Origin: Virgisporangium ochraceum
GTDB taxonomy: Bacteria > Actinomycetota > Actinomycetes > Mycobacteriales > Micromonosporaceae
Direction of reading: 5' to 3'
DNA: 64,000 nt
Assembly (NCBI RefSeq): GCF_016863655.1
Contig: NZ_BOPH01000062.1
Location: forward strand, 62,001 to 126,000
In this document: piece after piece, positions 1-9,277 of the stretch
Layout of the letters: every line of letters starts with the position of its first letter
How positions within the stretch are numbered: position 1 is the stretch's first letter
Program-made: the position numbers and the translations under genes
The notes under the pieces: generated by a model
Seen by the model: the letters and a program-made list of their open reading frames with translations, nothing else
What the model was told of the DNA's origin: nothing
The model's database searches: none

Positions 1-607
<607 letters not shown>

Positions 608-617
608 CACTGGAGCC

Positions 618-992
618 ATGGACGTTCTCGTCACGGTGATCCTCGTCGTGCACTTCGGTTACCTGGCGTTCGTGGTGGTCGGCGGATTCCTGGCCTGGCG
701 GTGGCCGCGGATGTTCTGGGTGCACCTCGCGGCCGCCGCCTGGGGACTGGCCGTCGTCGGGATCCCGTTGACGTGCCCGCTCACCACCGCGGAGAACTGG
801 GCGCGACGGGAGGCGGGACAGACCGAGCAGACCGCCGGATTCATCGACCGCTACATCGAGGGCGTGCTGTACCCGGAGCGGTACACGCTCCCGCTGCAGG
901 TTCTCGTCGGCGTCACGGTCGTCGGGTCATGGGTGGGTGCCTATCTCTACCGGCGGCACCTGCGGCGGCGAGTCGAAACTGTCTCGCTGTAG
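618..992 (+). CDS. DUF2784 family membrane protein
   Basis: A 124-residue integral membrane protein with about four hydrophobic segments. It matches the DUF2784 pattern: a start like VHFGYLAFVVVGG, a central P-L-T-C-P-L-T motif followed by E-N-W-A-R-R, and Y-I-E-G-V-L-Y-P before the third helix. DUF2784 has no established function. It follows the permease by 10 bp on the same strand and may be cotranscribed with it. The ATG start has no strong Shine-Dalgarno sequence. Confidence 0.8.
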   Translation: MDVLVTVILVVHFGYLAFVVVGGFLAWRWPRMFWVHLAAAAWGLAVVGIPLTCPLTTAENWARREAGQTEQTAGFIDRYIEGVLYPERYTLPLQVLVGVTVVGSWVGAYLYRRHLRRRVETVSL

Positions 993-994
993 AT

Positions 995-1009
995 CCACCG
1001 CTACGGTGG
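995..1009 (+). promoter_or_regulatory. Small hairpin covering the ftsK ribosome binding region
   Basis: CCACCG-CTA-CGGTGG is a perfect 6-bp stem ending 6 nt before the ftsK ATG. Its 3' arm holds the only purine-rich stretch that could serve as a ribosome binding site. It might reduce ftsK translation or act as a weak terminator for the upstream gene. This is inference from structure only. Confidence 0.3.
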
Positions 1010-1015
1010 GGACCT

Positions 1016-3559
1016 ATGGCGGGCAGGACCTCTCAGCCGAGCCGTCGCCGTGCCCCGGCCAAGTCGGCCACCCCGGCCCGGCGGCCGACCCAGCGCACCC
1101 GCCAACCGGCCCGCAAGACCGCGCCGGCGCCGCGTAAGGCGGCGACGCGTCGCCGTACCTCGTCCGCCACCGGGTTCAACCCGCTGGCGCTGCTCGGCCG
1201 GGGCATGATCGCGCTGTGGATGGGCGTCGCCCACATCCTCGGCTGGATGGTGCGGGCGGTCGGCCGGCAGGCGGCCACGGCCCGCGACCTCGACCCGGAG
1301 CACCGGCGCGACGGCGTCGGGCTCGCCGTGCTCGGCATGGCGGTGCTGCTCGCGTTCGGGGTCTGGTTCAACTCGGCGGGACCGGTGGGCGAGTGGCTCG
1401 CCGACACCGTCCGCTTCTTCCTGGGTGGCATCTCCGCCGCGCTCCCGGTGCTGCTGCTGGTCGGCGCGGTGCGCCTGATGCGCAAGCCGGTCGAGGACGA
1501 GCCGCGTGGCCGGGGCGTCGTCGGCTGGTCGGCGCTGATCGTCGGCGTCGCCGGGCTGCTGCACCTCGCGTTCGGCCAGCCCGACGACCCGATCGACATG
1601 GAGAAGGCCGGCGGGGTGCTCGGCCGGTTCACCGGCGGCCTGCTCGCGAAGGCGATCAGCGGCTGGGTGGCCGCGCCACTGCTCCTGCTGCTCGTCGTGT
1701 TCGGCCTGCTCGTGGTGACGGCGACGCCGATCAACAAGGTCCCGCAGCGCTTCCGCGACCTGCGTGACCTGGCGCTCGGCCGCGCGCCGGAGGACGAGGA
1801 GGACGAGGAGGACTACCCCGCGGAAGCCGCCGAGGCCGCCGACGAGGAGGAGCCGAAGCCGAAGCGCCGCCCGTCCCGACGGCGGCAGAGCGCCCTCGCC
1901 GAGATCGACGCCGAGGCCCGCGACGAGCTGTCGATGGACGACGAGCCGCCGATGCCCGGCCCGATCGAGGCGCTGGAGACCCTCGCGCTCCCGCGCACCA
2001 AGCCGGCGCCGAAGAAGAAGGAGGCGCCGCCGCCACCCGAGCACACGCCGATGCCCACCCGGGCCGAGCAGCTCGCGCTCACCGACGCCGACTACAAGCT
2101 GCCGCCGCCGCACCTGCTGGCCAAGGGCGACGCGCCGAAGACCCGCACCAGGGCCAACGACGAGGTCGAGAACGCGCTGTCCGGCGTGTTCGACCAGTTC
2201 AACGTCGACGCGGCGGTCACCGGGTTCACGCGGGGGCCGACGGTCACCCGGTACGAGGTCGAGCTCGGACCGGGTGTGAAGGTCGAGCGGATCACCGCGC
2301 TCACCCGCAACATCGCCTACGCGGTCAAGTCGCCCGACGTGCGGATCATGTCGCCGATCCCGGGCAAGAGCGCGGTCGGTGTCGAGATCCCGAACCTCGA
2401 CCGCGAGAACGTGACGCTCGGCGACGTGCTCCGCTCGCGCGCGGCGACCAGCGACCACCACCCGCTCACCGTGGCCCTGGGCAAGGACATCGAGGGCGGC
2501 TTCGTCGTCGCGAACCTGGCGAAGATGCCGCACATCCTGATCGCCGGCGCCACCGGTGCGGGCAAGTCGTCGTGCCTGAACTCCCTGCTGGTGTCGCTGC
2601 TCACCCGGGCCACGCCCGACGAGGTGCGGCTGCTGCTGATCGACCCGAAGCGGGTCGAGATGACCAGCTACGAGGGCATCCCGCACCTGGTCACCCCGAT
2701 CGTGACCAACCCGAAGAAGGCCGCCGACTCCCTCGACTGGGTCGTCCGCGAGATGGACATGCGCTACGACGACCTGGCCGCGTTCGGGGTGCGCCACGTC
2801 GACGACTTCAACCGCAAGGTGCGGGCCGGGCAGATCGTCGCCCCGCCCGGCAGCGAGCGGGTGATCCGGCCGTACCCGTACCTGCTGGTGGTCGTCGACG
2901 AGCTGGCCGACCTCATGATGGTCGCCCCGCGCGACGTCGAGGACTCGATCGTGCGCATCACCCAGCTGGCCCGGGCCGCCGGCATCCACCTCGTGCTGGC
3001 CACCCAGCGGCCCAGCGTCGACGTCGTCACCGGTCTGATCAAGGCGAACGTGCCGTCGCGGCTGGCGTTCGCGACGTCGAGCCTCGCCGACTCGCGGGTC
3101 ATCCTCGACCAGCCCGGTGCCGAGAAGCTGATCGGCCGCGGCGACGGGCTGTTCCTGCCGATGGGCGCGTCGAAGCCGACCCGGATCCAGGGCGCCTGGG
3201 TCAACGAGTCGGAGATCGCCGACATCGTCAAGTTCTGCAAGGACCAGCGCGAGCCGGAGTTCCGCGACGACGTCACCACCGCGCCGGAGTCGACCAAGAA
3301 GAAGATCGACGAGGACATCGGCGACGACCTGGAACTGCTGATCCAGGCCGCCGAGCTCGTCGTGACCAGCCAGTTCGGGTCGACGTCGATGCTCCAGCGC
3401 AAGCTGCGGGTCGGGTTCGCGAAGGCCGGCCGCCTGATGGACCTCATGGAGACCCGCGGCATCGTCGGCCCGTCGGAGGGGTCGAAGGCCCGCGACGTGC
3501 TGATCAAGCCCGACGAGCTCGAGGAGATGCTCGACAGTCTCAGGGCCGGGAGCGACTGA
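1016..3559 (+). CDS. ftsK: DNA translocase FtsK/SpoIIIE
   Basis: An 847-residue septal DNA pump that moves chromosome ends out of the closing septum. Order: a very basic N-terminus (residues 1-55), about four membrane helices (60-250), an acidic then Pro/Lys-rich linker, and the alpha/beta RecA-like motor. Walker A is GATGAGKSSC near residue 510 and Walker B VVVDELADL near 625. The C-terminal gamma winged helix includes SQFGSTSMLQRKLRVG and would read the orienting DNA sequences. I chose ATG 1016 because it follows the upstream gene closely and gives the normal MAGR...-type basic start. The frame is open further upstream to 701, but only inside the DUF2784 gene. The last 20 bases overlap the convergent regulator gene. 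Confidence 0.95.
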   Translation: MAGRTSQPSRRRAPAKSATPARRPTQRTRQPARKTAPAPRKAATRRRTSSATGFNPLALLGRGMIALWMGVAHILGWMVRAVGRQAATARDLDPEHRRDGVGLAVLGMAVLLAFGVWFNSAGPVGEWLADTVRFFLGGISAALPVLLLVGAVRLMRKPVEDEPRGRGVVGWSALIVGVAGLLHLAFGQPDDPIDMEKAGGVLGRFTGGLLAKAISGWVAAPLLLLLVVFGLLVVTATPINKVPQRFRDLRDLALGRAPEDEEDEEDYPAEAAEAADEEEPKPKRRPSRRRQSALAEIDAEARDELSMDDEPPMPGPIEALETLALPRTKPAPKKKEAPPPPEHTPMPTRAEQLALTDADYKLPPPHLLAKGDAPKTRTRANDEVENALSGVFDQFNVDAAVTGFTRGPTVTRYEVELGPGVKVERITALTRNIAYAVKSPDVRIMSPIPGKSAVGVEIPNLDRENVTLGDVLRSRAATSDHHPLTVALGKDIEGGFVVANLAKMPHILIAGATGAGKSSCLNSLLVSLLTRATPDEVRLLLIDPKRVEMTSYEGIPHLVTPIVTNPKKAADSLDWVVREMDMRYDDLAAFGVRHVDDFNRKVRAGQIVAPPGSERVIRPYPYLLVVVDELADLMMVAPRDVEDSIVRITQLARAAGIHLVLATQRPSVDVVTGLIKANVPSRLAFATSSLADSRVILDQPGAEKLIGRGDGLFLPMGASKPTRIQGAWVNESEIADIVKFCKDQREPEFRDDVTTAPESTKKKIDEDIGDDLELLIQAAELVVTSQFGSTSMLQRKLRVGFAKAGRLMDLMETRGIVGPSEGSKARDVLIKPDELEEMLDSLRAGSD

Positions 3560-4166
3560 GCTTCACGCAGCACCCCTCGGACGCGGGGTCGAGCTCGGCC
3601 AGCGACTCGGGCAGTCCGCCACCGGCGAGCATGCCCCGCACGAGGCCGAGGTTCATCCCGCACACCAGCGGCGGGAACTCCTCGGCCACCGTGCCGAACG
3701 GGCAGTTGCGCAGCCGGATGCAGGCGCCGTCGACGAACGGCTCGTAACCGAGCGCCTCCAGATGCGTCTCCAGCTGCGCCTCCGGGTCGTCGGGGAACGG
3801 CTGCGCCCGCCCGCGCCGGTACGCCGCCGCATAGGCGGCGGCGTCGGCGCCCGTCTCCTCCAGGGCCTCGGCGAGGGCACCGGCGAGCATGCGGTACTGC
3901 CGCGGCGGGACGCTCACCGCAAGCTCGTCGGCGGCCCGCCGGTACAGCTTGGCCGGCCGGCCGGTACGCCCCGCACGGCGCGCGAACGACACCGCGAGCA
4001 GGCCCGCGTCGGCGAGCTTGTCGAGGTGGAACGCGGCCAGGGTGCGCCCGATGCCGACAGCGCCGGCCACGGCGTCGCGGCCGACCGGGCCGGACTGGGC
4101 GGCCACGTACTCGTACACGGCCCGCCGGACCGGTTCGTGCAGCAGGCCGATCGCGTCGACGGTCAC
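3540..4166 (-). CDS. Winged-helix (ArsR/COG2345-like) transcriptional regulator with Cys-rich C-terminus
   Basis: 208 residues. The N-terminal 75 form a winged helix (EPVRRAVYEYVAAQ, then RTLAAFHLDKLADAGLL as the recognition region), followed by a basic GRPAKLYRR wing. The C-terminal half holds NCPF, LVCGMN and EGCCV, a Cys arrangement reminiscent of the Fe-S regulator SufR/COG2345 group. Whether a metal or Fe-S cluster is bound is unknown. The start is GTG; an ATG eight bases upstream is out of frame. Its 3' end overlaps ftsK by 20 bp. The AT-richer stretch after 4170 is shared with the divergent DUF3291-LtrA pair and may be its operator. Confidence 0.75.
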   Translation of the reverse strand: MTVDAIGLLHEPVRRAVYEYVAAQSGPVGRDAVAGAVGIGRTLAAFHLDKLADAGLLAVSFARRAGRTGRPAKLYRRAADELAVSVPPRQYRMLAGALAEALEETGADAAAYAAAYRRGRAQPFPDDPEAQLETHLEALGYEPFVDGACIRLRNCPFGTVAEEFPPLVCGMNLGLVRGMLAGGGLPESLAELDPASEGCCVKLSRSRP

Positions 4167-4210
4167 CTCGCCATTCTAAAACCAATGCAGATTGTCTAAA
4201 CTCCCGGGGC

Positions 4211-4669
4211 ATGAACATCGCCCAGCCCAACATTGCCCAGCTCAACATCGCCAGGTTGGCCGCCCCGCTCGACAGCCCGCGGCTGAAGGGCTTCGTCGAC
4301 CTGCTGGCGGAGATCAACGACCTCGCCGACCGCTCGCCCGGGTTCGTCTGGCGGCTGCAGGACGAGAGCGGCGACGCCACCGCCATCCGCCCGTTCGGCG
4401 ACGACGTCATCGTGAACCTGACCGTGTGGGAGTCGATCGAGGCGCTCTACGCGTACACGTACCGCTCGGCCCACCTGCCCGTCCTGCAGCGCCGGCGGGA
4501 GTGGTTCGAGCGCTCCGCCGGTCCACACCTGGTCCTCTGGTGGATCGACGGGAGCGCGCGGCCGACGGTGGCCGAGGCCGCGCGCAGGCTGGCCCATCTC
4601 GACGAACACGGCCCGACGCCGGACGCTTTTACATTCCGGACGCAGTTTGCCGCTACGCTCCCCGCGTGA
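4211..4669 (+). CDS. DUF3291 domain protein
   Basis: A 152-residue soluble protein. It fits DUF3291, a dimeric alpha/beta-barrel fold related to monooxygenase-like small proteins: SPGFVWRLQDE near the start, LTVWESIEALYAYTYRSAHL in the middle, LVLWWIDGSARP near the end. No catalytic function is established for the family. The N-terminus carries a small repeat (NIAQPNIAQLNIA) from a short direct DNA repeat. Its TGA overlaps the GTG of the LtrA gene by 4 bp, so the two are probably translationally coupled. Confidence 0.8.
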   Translation: MNIAQPNIAQLNIARLAAPLDSPRLKGFVDLLAEINDLADRSPGFVWRLQDESGDATAIRPFGDDVIVNLTVWESIEALYAYTYRSAHLPVLQRRREWFERSAGPHLVLWWIDGSARPTVAEAARRLAHLDEHGPTPDAFTFRTQFAATLPA

Positions 4670-5838
4670 CGGCTGAGTCAGCGGGGAACACCGGGCAGCA
4701 GACCCGGGTGTCGACCCTGGAGCTGTTCTTCGACCTGGTCTTCGTCTTCACGGTGACGCAGCTCACCGAGCTGCTCGCCGACCACCTCGACGTCCGCGGC
4801 GCCGTGCGGGTGCTGCTCATGCTCGGCGTGATCTGGTGGATGTACTCCGCGTACGCGTGGCTCACCAACGCGATGGCGCCGTCGAGCCCGTTGCGCCGGG
4901 TGCTGCTGCTGGTCGGGATGGGCGGCTTCCTGGGCGTCGCGATCGCGGTGCCGCAGGCCTTCGGCGCGGCGGGATGGCTGTTCGGCCTCGGCTACTTCGT
5001 GGTCAACGCGATCCACACCGGCGCGTTCGCGCTGGCCGGCGGCGACGGGGTGATGCGGGCGCTGCGCGGCGGACTCGCCTGGCTGAACCTGCTCAGCGCC
5101 ACGCTGGTGCTGGTCGGCGGGATCCTCACGGGCCCGTGGCGGTACGGGCTGTGGGCGGTGGCGTTCGCGATCCAGGCGGCCACCCCGTACCTGAGCCCGA
5201 TCGAGGGGTTCACGCTGGCGCCGGCGCACTTCGTCGAGCGGCACGGCCTCGTGGTGATCGTCGCGCTCGGCGAGTCGCTCATCGCGGTCGGCATCGGGAT
5301 CCGCGGCTACGAGCTGACCCTCGGCATCGTGTTCGCGGCGGTGCTGGTGCTGACGGTCCTGTACTACCTCTACTGGGTCTACTTCGGCGGCGACGACGCG
5401 CGGGCCGAACACGCCCTGGAGGCCACCGCCGACCCGCGCCGCCGGGCCCTGCACGCCGTGCACGCGTTCGGCTTCGCGCACGTGCCGATGCTGTTCGGAA
5501 TCGTGGTGTTCGCCGCGGGGGTCAAGAAGATCATCGGGCACCCGTTCGACGGGGCGAAGCTCAGCTATGCATTGGCGATCACCGGTGGAGTGGTTCTCTA
5601 CCTGATCGGGCACGCGGTGTTCCGGCTGGTCCTGCGGCTCGGCAGCATCCGGCACGCCGTGCTGGCCACGGTGCTGATCCTCGCGCTCGGCCTGCCGCTC
5701 GGCCTGCTGTCCGCCGCGGCCATGCTGGGCCTGATCATCGCGGCGTTCGTCGTCTCCTGGTTCATCGACGCGGGCGGGATCCGTCCCGTCCTCCGCGCGT
5801 GGCGGGCGGGCGATACGCCGGTCATGCACTCGAGCTGA
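4666..5838 (+). CDS. Low temperature requirement A (LtrA) family membrane protein
   Basis: 390 residues, almost wholly hydrophobic, with about ten to twelve predicted helices. The family signature is clear: STLELFFDLVFVFTVTQLTE at the N-terminus, then WWMYSAYAWLTN and later GLVVIVALGESLIAVG. LtrA was named from a Listeria mutant unable to grow in the cold; its transport or enzymatic role is still unknown. The GTG at 4666 overlaps the preceding stop (GTGA) and places the LELFFDLVFVF motif at the usual distance from the N-terminus. The reading frame is open upstream, but only as a shadow of the DUF3291 gene. Confidence 0.88.
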   Translation: MTAESAGNTGQQTRVSTLELFFDLVFVFTVTQLTELLADHLDVRGAVRVLLMLGVIWWMYSAYAWLTNAMAPSSPLRRVLLLVGMGGFLGVAIAVPQAFGAAGWLFGLGYFVVNAIHTGAFALAGGDGVMRALRGGLAWLNLLSATLVLVGGILTGPWRYGLWAVAFAIQAATPYLSPIEGFTLAPAHFVERHGLVVIVALGESLIAVGIGIRGYELTLGIVFAAVLVLTVLYYLYWVYFGGDDARAEHALEATADPRRRALHAVHAFGFAHVPMLFGIVVFAAGVKKIIGHPFDGAKLSYALAITGGVVLYLIGHAVFRLVLRLGSIRHAVLATVLILALGLPLGLLSAAAMLGLIIAAFVVSWFIDAGGIRPVLRAWRAGDTPVMHSS

Positions 5839-5884
5839 GTCAACGGCTGACGCCGCGGACAGGGCGGACCGGTACCCTCGACTC

Positions 5885-7297
5885 GTGTCCCAACGCCGTC
5901 TCGCCCTGGTCACCCTCGGCTGCGCCCGTAACGAGGTCGACTCCGAGGAGCTGGCCGCCCGCCTCGCCGACGGCGGCTGGTCGGTGGGAACCGACGCCAC
6001 CGGTGCGGATGTGGTGGTCGTCAACACGTGCGGGTTCGTGGCCGACGCCAAGCAGGAGTCGATCGACACGCTGCTCGCCGCCGCCGACGGCGGGGCCAAG
6101 GTCGTCGCGACCGGCTGCATGGCCGAGCGGTACGGCCGCGAACTTGCCGACAGCCTGCCCGAGGCCCACGCCGTGCTCGGCTTCGACCACTACCCCGACA
6201 TCGCGTCCACCATCGACGCCATCGCCCGCGGCGAGAAGGTCGAGAGCCACAAGCCGCGTGACCGGCGCACGCTGCTGCCCCTGACCCCGGTGCAGCGCCA
6301 GGTCAAGCGCGGGGACGTCAGCCTTCCGGGGCACGCGCCGGCACATTTGAAGGTGCTGCGGCAGCGGCTCGACAAGGGGCCCGTCGCGTCGTTGAAGCTG
6401 GCCAGCGGCTGCGACCGGCGGTGCGCGTTCTGCGCCATCCCGTCGTTCCGCGGTGCGTTCGTCTCGCGTCCGCCGGAGGAGATCCTCGCCGAGGCCGAGT
6501 GGCTGGCCGGCACGGGCGTGCGTGAGCTGGTCCTGGTCTCCGAGAACTCCACCTCGTACGGCAAGGATCTCGGGGACCCGCGTGCGCTCGACAAGCTGCT
6601 GCCCCAGCTCGCCTCCGTCGCCGGGATCGTGCGGGTGCGGGTGTCGTACCTGCAGCCGGCCGAGACCCGTCCGGCGCTGGTGGAGACGATCGCCACCACA
6701 CCCGGCGTCGCGCCGTACTTCGACCTGTCGTTCCAGCACTCCAGCGAGCCGGTGCTGCGTCGGATGCGCCGCTTCGGCAACACCGCCCGGTTCCTCGACC
6801 TGCTCGAGATGGCCCGCGGCTACGCGCCGGAGGCCGGCGCCCGCAGCAACGTGATCGTCGGCTTTCCCGGCGAGACCCGCGCCGACGTCGCCGAGCTGGC
6901 GCGCTTCCTCACCGCCGCCCGGCTCGACGCGATCGGCGTCTTCGGCTACAGCGACGAGGACGGTACCGAGGCCGCCGGCATGACCGGCAAGGTGAGCACC
7001 ACCACCGTCCGGCGGCGGGTCGAGCGGATGACCGAGCTGGCCGACTCCCTGTGCGCCCAGCGCGCCGAGGACCGCGTCGGCACCGAGGTCGACGTGCTCG
7101 TCGACGCGATCGAGGGCGGCACCGTCGAGGGTCGGGCCGCCCACCAGGCGCCCGAGATCGACGGCTCCACCACCCTGCGCGGCCCGCTCGCCGGCGACCT
7201 GCGGGTCGGCGACCTCGTCCGGGCCAAGGTCACCGCCAGCGACGGCGTCGACCTGGTCGCCGAACCGGTGGAGATCGTCTCCAAGGCACCGTCATGA
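5885..7297 (+). CDS. rimO: Ribosomal protein S12 methylthiotransferase RimO
   Basis: A 470-residue radical SAM enzyme that adds a methylthio group to an aspartate of ribosomal protein S12. The N-terminal UPF0004 domain binds the first Fe-S cluster (LGCARNEVDSE near residue 12, NTCGFV, ATGCMAER). The radical SAM CxxxCxxC is CDRRCAFC near 175, and a C-terminal TRAM domain follows from about 400. LGCARNEVDSE, rather than the FGCQMN of MiaB, separates RimO from MiaB, which is also in this window. Start is GTG. Its stop overlaps the pgsA ATG by 4 bp, as in many actinomycetes. Confidence 0.95.
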   Translation: MSQRRLALVTLGCARNEVDSEELAARLADGGWSVGTDATGADVVVVNTCGFVADAKQESIDTLLAAADGGAKVVATGCMAERYGRELADSLPEAHAVLGFDHYPDIASTIDAIARGEKVESHKPRDRRTLLPLTPVQRQVKRGDVSLPGHAPAHLKVLRQRLDKGPVASLKLASGCDRRCAFCAIPSFRGAFVSRPPEEILAEAEWLAGTGVRELVLVSENSTSYGKDLGDPRALDKLLPQLASVAGIVRVRVSYLQPAETRPALVETIATTPGVAPYFDLSFQHSSEPVLRRMRRFGNTARFLDLLEMARGYAPEAGARSNVIVGFPGETRADVAELARFLTAARLDAIGVFGYSDEDGTEAAGMTGKVSTTTVRRRVERMTELADSLCAQRAEDRVGTEVDVLVDAIEGGTVEGRAAHQAPEIDGSTTLRGPLAGDLRVGDLVRAKVTASDGVDLVAEPVEIVSKAPS

Positions 7298-8022
7298 TCC
7301 CCGAGCCGGCGCCTGCGGGGCCGGCGGTGCCTGGACTGAGGAGCGCAGGGAGCGCAGCGACCGGAGCGACGAGGGAAGGCAGCGCCACAGAGGCCCCGCG
7401 GCCCGCGCCCGCGGAGGCGGGCGCATCGAGTTCGGCCACCGCGTCCGAGGCTCCGGCCCCGGTGGAGGCCGCGCCGGTCATCCCAGTCCTCAACATCGCG
7501 AACGCGTTGACGACGCTGCGGGTGCTCCTCGTGCCGGTGTTCGCCGTGTTCGTCGTGCTCGGCGAGATGGAGCACGCGGGCTGGCAGATCGCGGCGACGG
7601 TCGCGTTCGCCGTCGCGTCGATCACCGACTACGTCGACGGCTGGATCGCCCGGCGCCGCAACCTCGTCACGTCGTTCGGCAAGGTGGCCGACCCCATCGC
7701 CGACAAGGCGCTGATCGGCACCGCGCTCGTGCTGCTGTCCGGGTACGGGGTGGTGCCGTGGTGGGTCACCACGCTGATCCTGGTGCGGGAGATCGGCATC
7801 ACCGCGATGCGGTTCCTCGTGCTGCGGCACGGCGTGATCCCGGCCAGCCCGGGCGGCAAGCTCAAGACCATGCTGCAGAGCATCGGCATCGGCTGGCTGC
7901 TGCTGCCCCTGCCCGGCGGGCTGCACGACCTCGGGCTGTGGGTGATCTACGCGGCCATGGTCGTCACCGTGGTCACCGGGGTCGACTACGTGGTGCGGGC
8001 GATCCGGCTCAGCCGCACATGA
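7294..8022 (+). CDS. pgsA: CDP-diacylglycerol-glycerol-3-phosphate 3-phosphatidyltransferase
   Basis: 242 residues. The membrane enzyme condenses CDP-diacylglycerol with glycerol-3-phosphate to give phosphatidylglycerol phosphate. The CDP-alcohol phosphotransferase signature D-G-x2-A-R-x8-G-x3-D-x3-D is intact (DGWIARRR, then GKVADPIADK) around residues 115-140, with about five membrane helices. The first 65 residues are an Ala/Pro/Gly-rich soluble extension not usual for the family. Part of it is encoded by a repetitive GAGCGCAG-type DNA segment (see the repeat at 7337). The gene overlaps rimO and cinA by 4 bp on each side. Confidence 0.92.
   Translation: MIPEPAPAGPAVPGLRSAGSAATGATREGSATEAPRPAPAEAGASSSATASEAPAPVEAAPVIPVLNIANALTTLRVLLVPVFAVFVVLGEMEHAGWQIAATVAFAVASITDYVDGWIARRRNLVTSFGKVADPIADKALIGTALVLLSGYGVVPWWVTTLILVREIGITAMRFLVLRHGVIPASPGGKLKTMLQSIGIGWLLLPLPGGLHDLGLWVIYAAMVVTVVTGVDYVVRAIRLSRT
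7337..7391 (+). repeat. GAGCGCAG-type repetitive segment inside the pgsA 5' coding region
   Basis: The segment reads CTGAGGAGCGCAGGGAGCG followed by CAGCGACCGGAGCGACGAG and GGAAGGCAGCG. It is made of short GAGCGCAG/GAGCGACG units and encodes LRSAGSAATGATREGSA. It sits in the non-conserved N-terminal extension of PgsA. Its character resembles short dispersed repeats of actinomycete genomes (my recollection, not a search). A related-looking stretch encodes the NrdR C-terminus. Confidence 0.45.
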
Positions 8023-8504
8023 AGGTGGCCGCGGCCGGGGCCGTTCTGTCCCTACTGAAGCGGCGCGGGGAGACGCTGGCCACGGCGGAGTCCCTCACCG
8101 GTGGGATGGTGGCGGCGACGATCGTCGACGTGCCGGGAGCCAGCGCCGTGTTCCGCGGCGGGATCGTCGCATATGCGACGGAGCTGAAGGCCGCGCTGGT
8201 GGGCGTCCCGGATGATCTTCTCGCGGAGCGCGGACCGGTGGATCCCGACGTGGCCCTCGCGCTGGCGCGCGGGGCGCGCGAACGGTGCGGGGCCGACTGG
8301 GGCCTGGCCACGACGGGCGTCGCCGGGCCCGATCCGCAGGACGGAAAGCCGGTCGGACGGGTGTACGTGGCGGTGTCCGGACCCGGCGTCTCCGAGGTGC
8401 GGGAGCTGACGCTCGCGGGCGACCGGCCGGCGATCCGGGCGGGAAGCGTCGCGGCGGTGCTGGTGTTGTTGGAAGACACGCTGGTGTCCCCGCGGTTCGC
8501 TTAG
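8019..8504 (+). CDS. cinA: CinA C-terminal family protein (nicotinamide-nucleotide amidohydrolase, PncC type)
   Basis: 161 residues, the stand-alone C-terminal domain of CinA without the N-terminal MoCF-like domain. It would deamidate NMN to nicotinic acid mononucleotide in pyridine nucleotide salvage. Conserved marks: TLATAESLTGGMVAA near residue 20, the GGIVAYATELKAALVGV block, and TTGVAGPDPQDGKPVGRVYVA with the catalytic-site Gly-Pro region. It overlaps the pgsA stop by 4 bp (ATGA). Its own stop lies inside the ClgR box that precedes clgR. Confidence 0.9.
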   Translation: MKVAAAGAVLSLLKRRGETLATAESLTGGMVAATIVDVPGASAVFRGGIVAYATELKAALVGVPDDLLAERGPVDPDVALALARGARERCGADWGLATTGVAGPDPQDGKPVGRVYVAVSGPGVSEVRELTLAGDRPAIRAGSVAAVLVLLEDTLVSPRFA

Positions 8505-8508
8505 GGCG
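8498..8508 (+). promoter_or_regulatory. Candidate ClgR box upstream of clgR
   Basis: CGC-TTAGG-GCG, flanked as GTTCGC...GCGCAAAC. This matches the known actinobacterial ClgR operator, CGC-N5-GCG preceded by TT and followed by A/T-rich bases. It lies 104 bp before the clgR GTG and overlaps the cinA stop codon. Autoregulation of clgR through such a box is established in Corynebacterium and Mycobacterium; its use here is inferred. Confidence 0.65.
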
Positions 8509-8611
8509 CAAACGGCCCCGCCATGGTGCCGCCGCCCGCGACCAGCGGGTACCGTGGCAGTGCCGGCGGTGCCTCTGCATCGCCGGTGGCCTCTAGAAGA
8601 GGAGGTGCGCT

Positions 8612-9079
8612 GTGATCCTGCTTCGTCGGGTACTAGGCGACGCGCTTCGGGCGCGCCGGCAAGCCCAGCACCGCACGCTGCGCGAGGTCAGCGGTGCGGC
8701 AAACGTCAGCCTGGGCTACCTCTCCGAGATCGAACGGGGCCAGAAAGAGGCCTCCAGCGAGCTGCTGTCGGCGATCTGCGACGCGCTCGGTGCCCAACTC
8801 TCCGAGCTGATGCGTGACGTGAGCGACACCCTCGAGCTGGCCGAGCTCACCGAGTCCGGTCTGCTCAACCGCGAACGCCAGCTGGAGCCGGCGGGAGTGG
8901 GCTCCGGATCGGCGCCGGCCGCCGAGCCGGGGGAGTCCGTCGAGTTCACCGCGCCGTCGCAGCGCGACCCCGAGGCGTTCGGGGGTACGGTCACCAACTT
9001 CGTGGGTGTGGCCGTCCGGCACGAAGGCCCCCTCAAGACCACTCTGCGTGCACAGCGGCTCGACCTGGTCGGAGCCTGA
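8612..9079 (+). CDS. clgR: XRE-family regulator ClgR
   Basis: 155 residues. ClgR activates Clp protease and envelope-stress genes. The N-terminal Cro/CI-type helix-turn-helix contains LREVSGAANVSLGYLSEIER followed by GQKEASSELLSAIC, which is close to other ClgR proteins. The C-terminal 70 residues are Pro/Ser/Glu-rich and end in RLDLVGA. Many ClgR proteins end in a short hydrophobic tail recognised by Clp, so this end may be a degron (inference). AGGAGG at 8600-8605 sets the GTG start with 6-nt spacing. pspA and pspM follow, as in Mycobacterium (clgR-pspA-pspM). Confidence 0.9.
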   Translation: MILLRRVLGDALRARRQAQHRTLREVSGAANVSLGYLSEIERGQKEASSELLSAICDALGAQLSELMRDVSDTLELAELTESGLLNRERQLEPAGVGSGSAPAAEPGESVEFTAPSQRDPEAFGGTVTNFVGVAVRHEGPLKTTLRAQRLDLVGA

Positions 9080-9277
9080 GAATCTCCTGAGGGTCTCCTC
9101 CGCGTGCAGTCCGATTTGGCGCTTATTGTCGTGTCGCGACCCTGGATTGTCCCCTAGGCCTGGTGACGTTCTGGCGCATGCCTGCAACGATGGAAGCCGC
9201 CGGAGAGCTAGGCGGGCGGACACAGACGATGACTACAGCGGCGGCGCTGGTCGATGGGGGAGAGAGGACCGCGAACA

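Noticed and set aside
1001..2989. Long open frame on the minus strand across ftsK (662 codons)
   Set aside because: Arg/Ala/Asp-rich shadow translation typical of high-GC genes; the plus strand encodes full FtsK.
5840..7144. 434-codon minus-strand frame across rimO
   Set aside because: Shadow of rimO; no family features and the opposite frame has complete RimO motifs.
9126..9148. TTGTCGTGT-N8-TGGATT between clgR and pspA, resembling a RecA-NDp promoter
   Set aside because: The -10 lacks the TA of TAnnnT and the downstream genes are not repair genes; probably chance.
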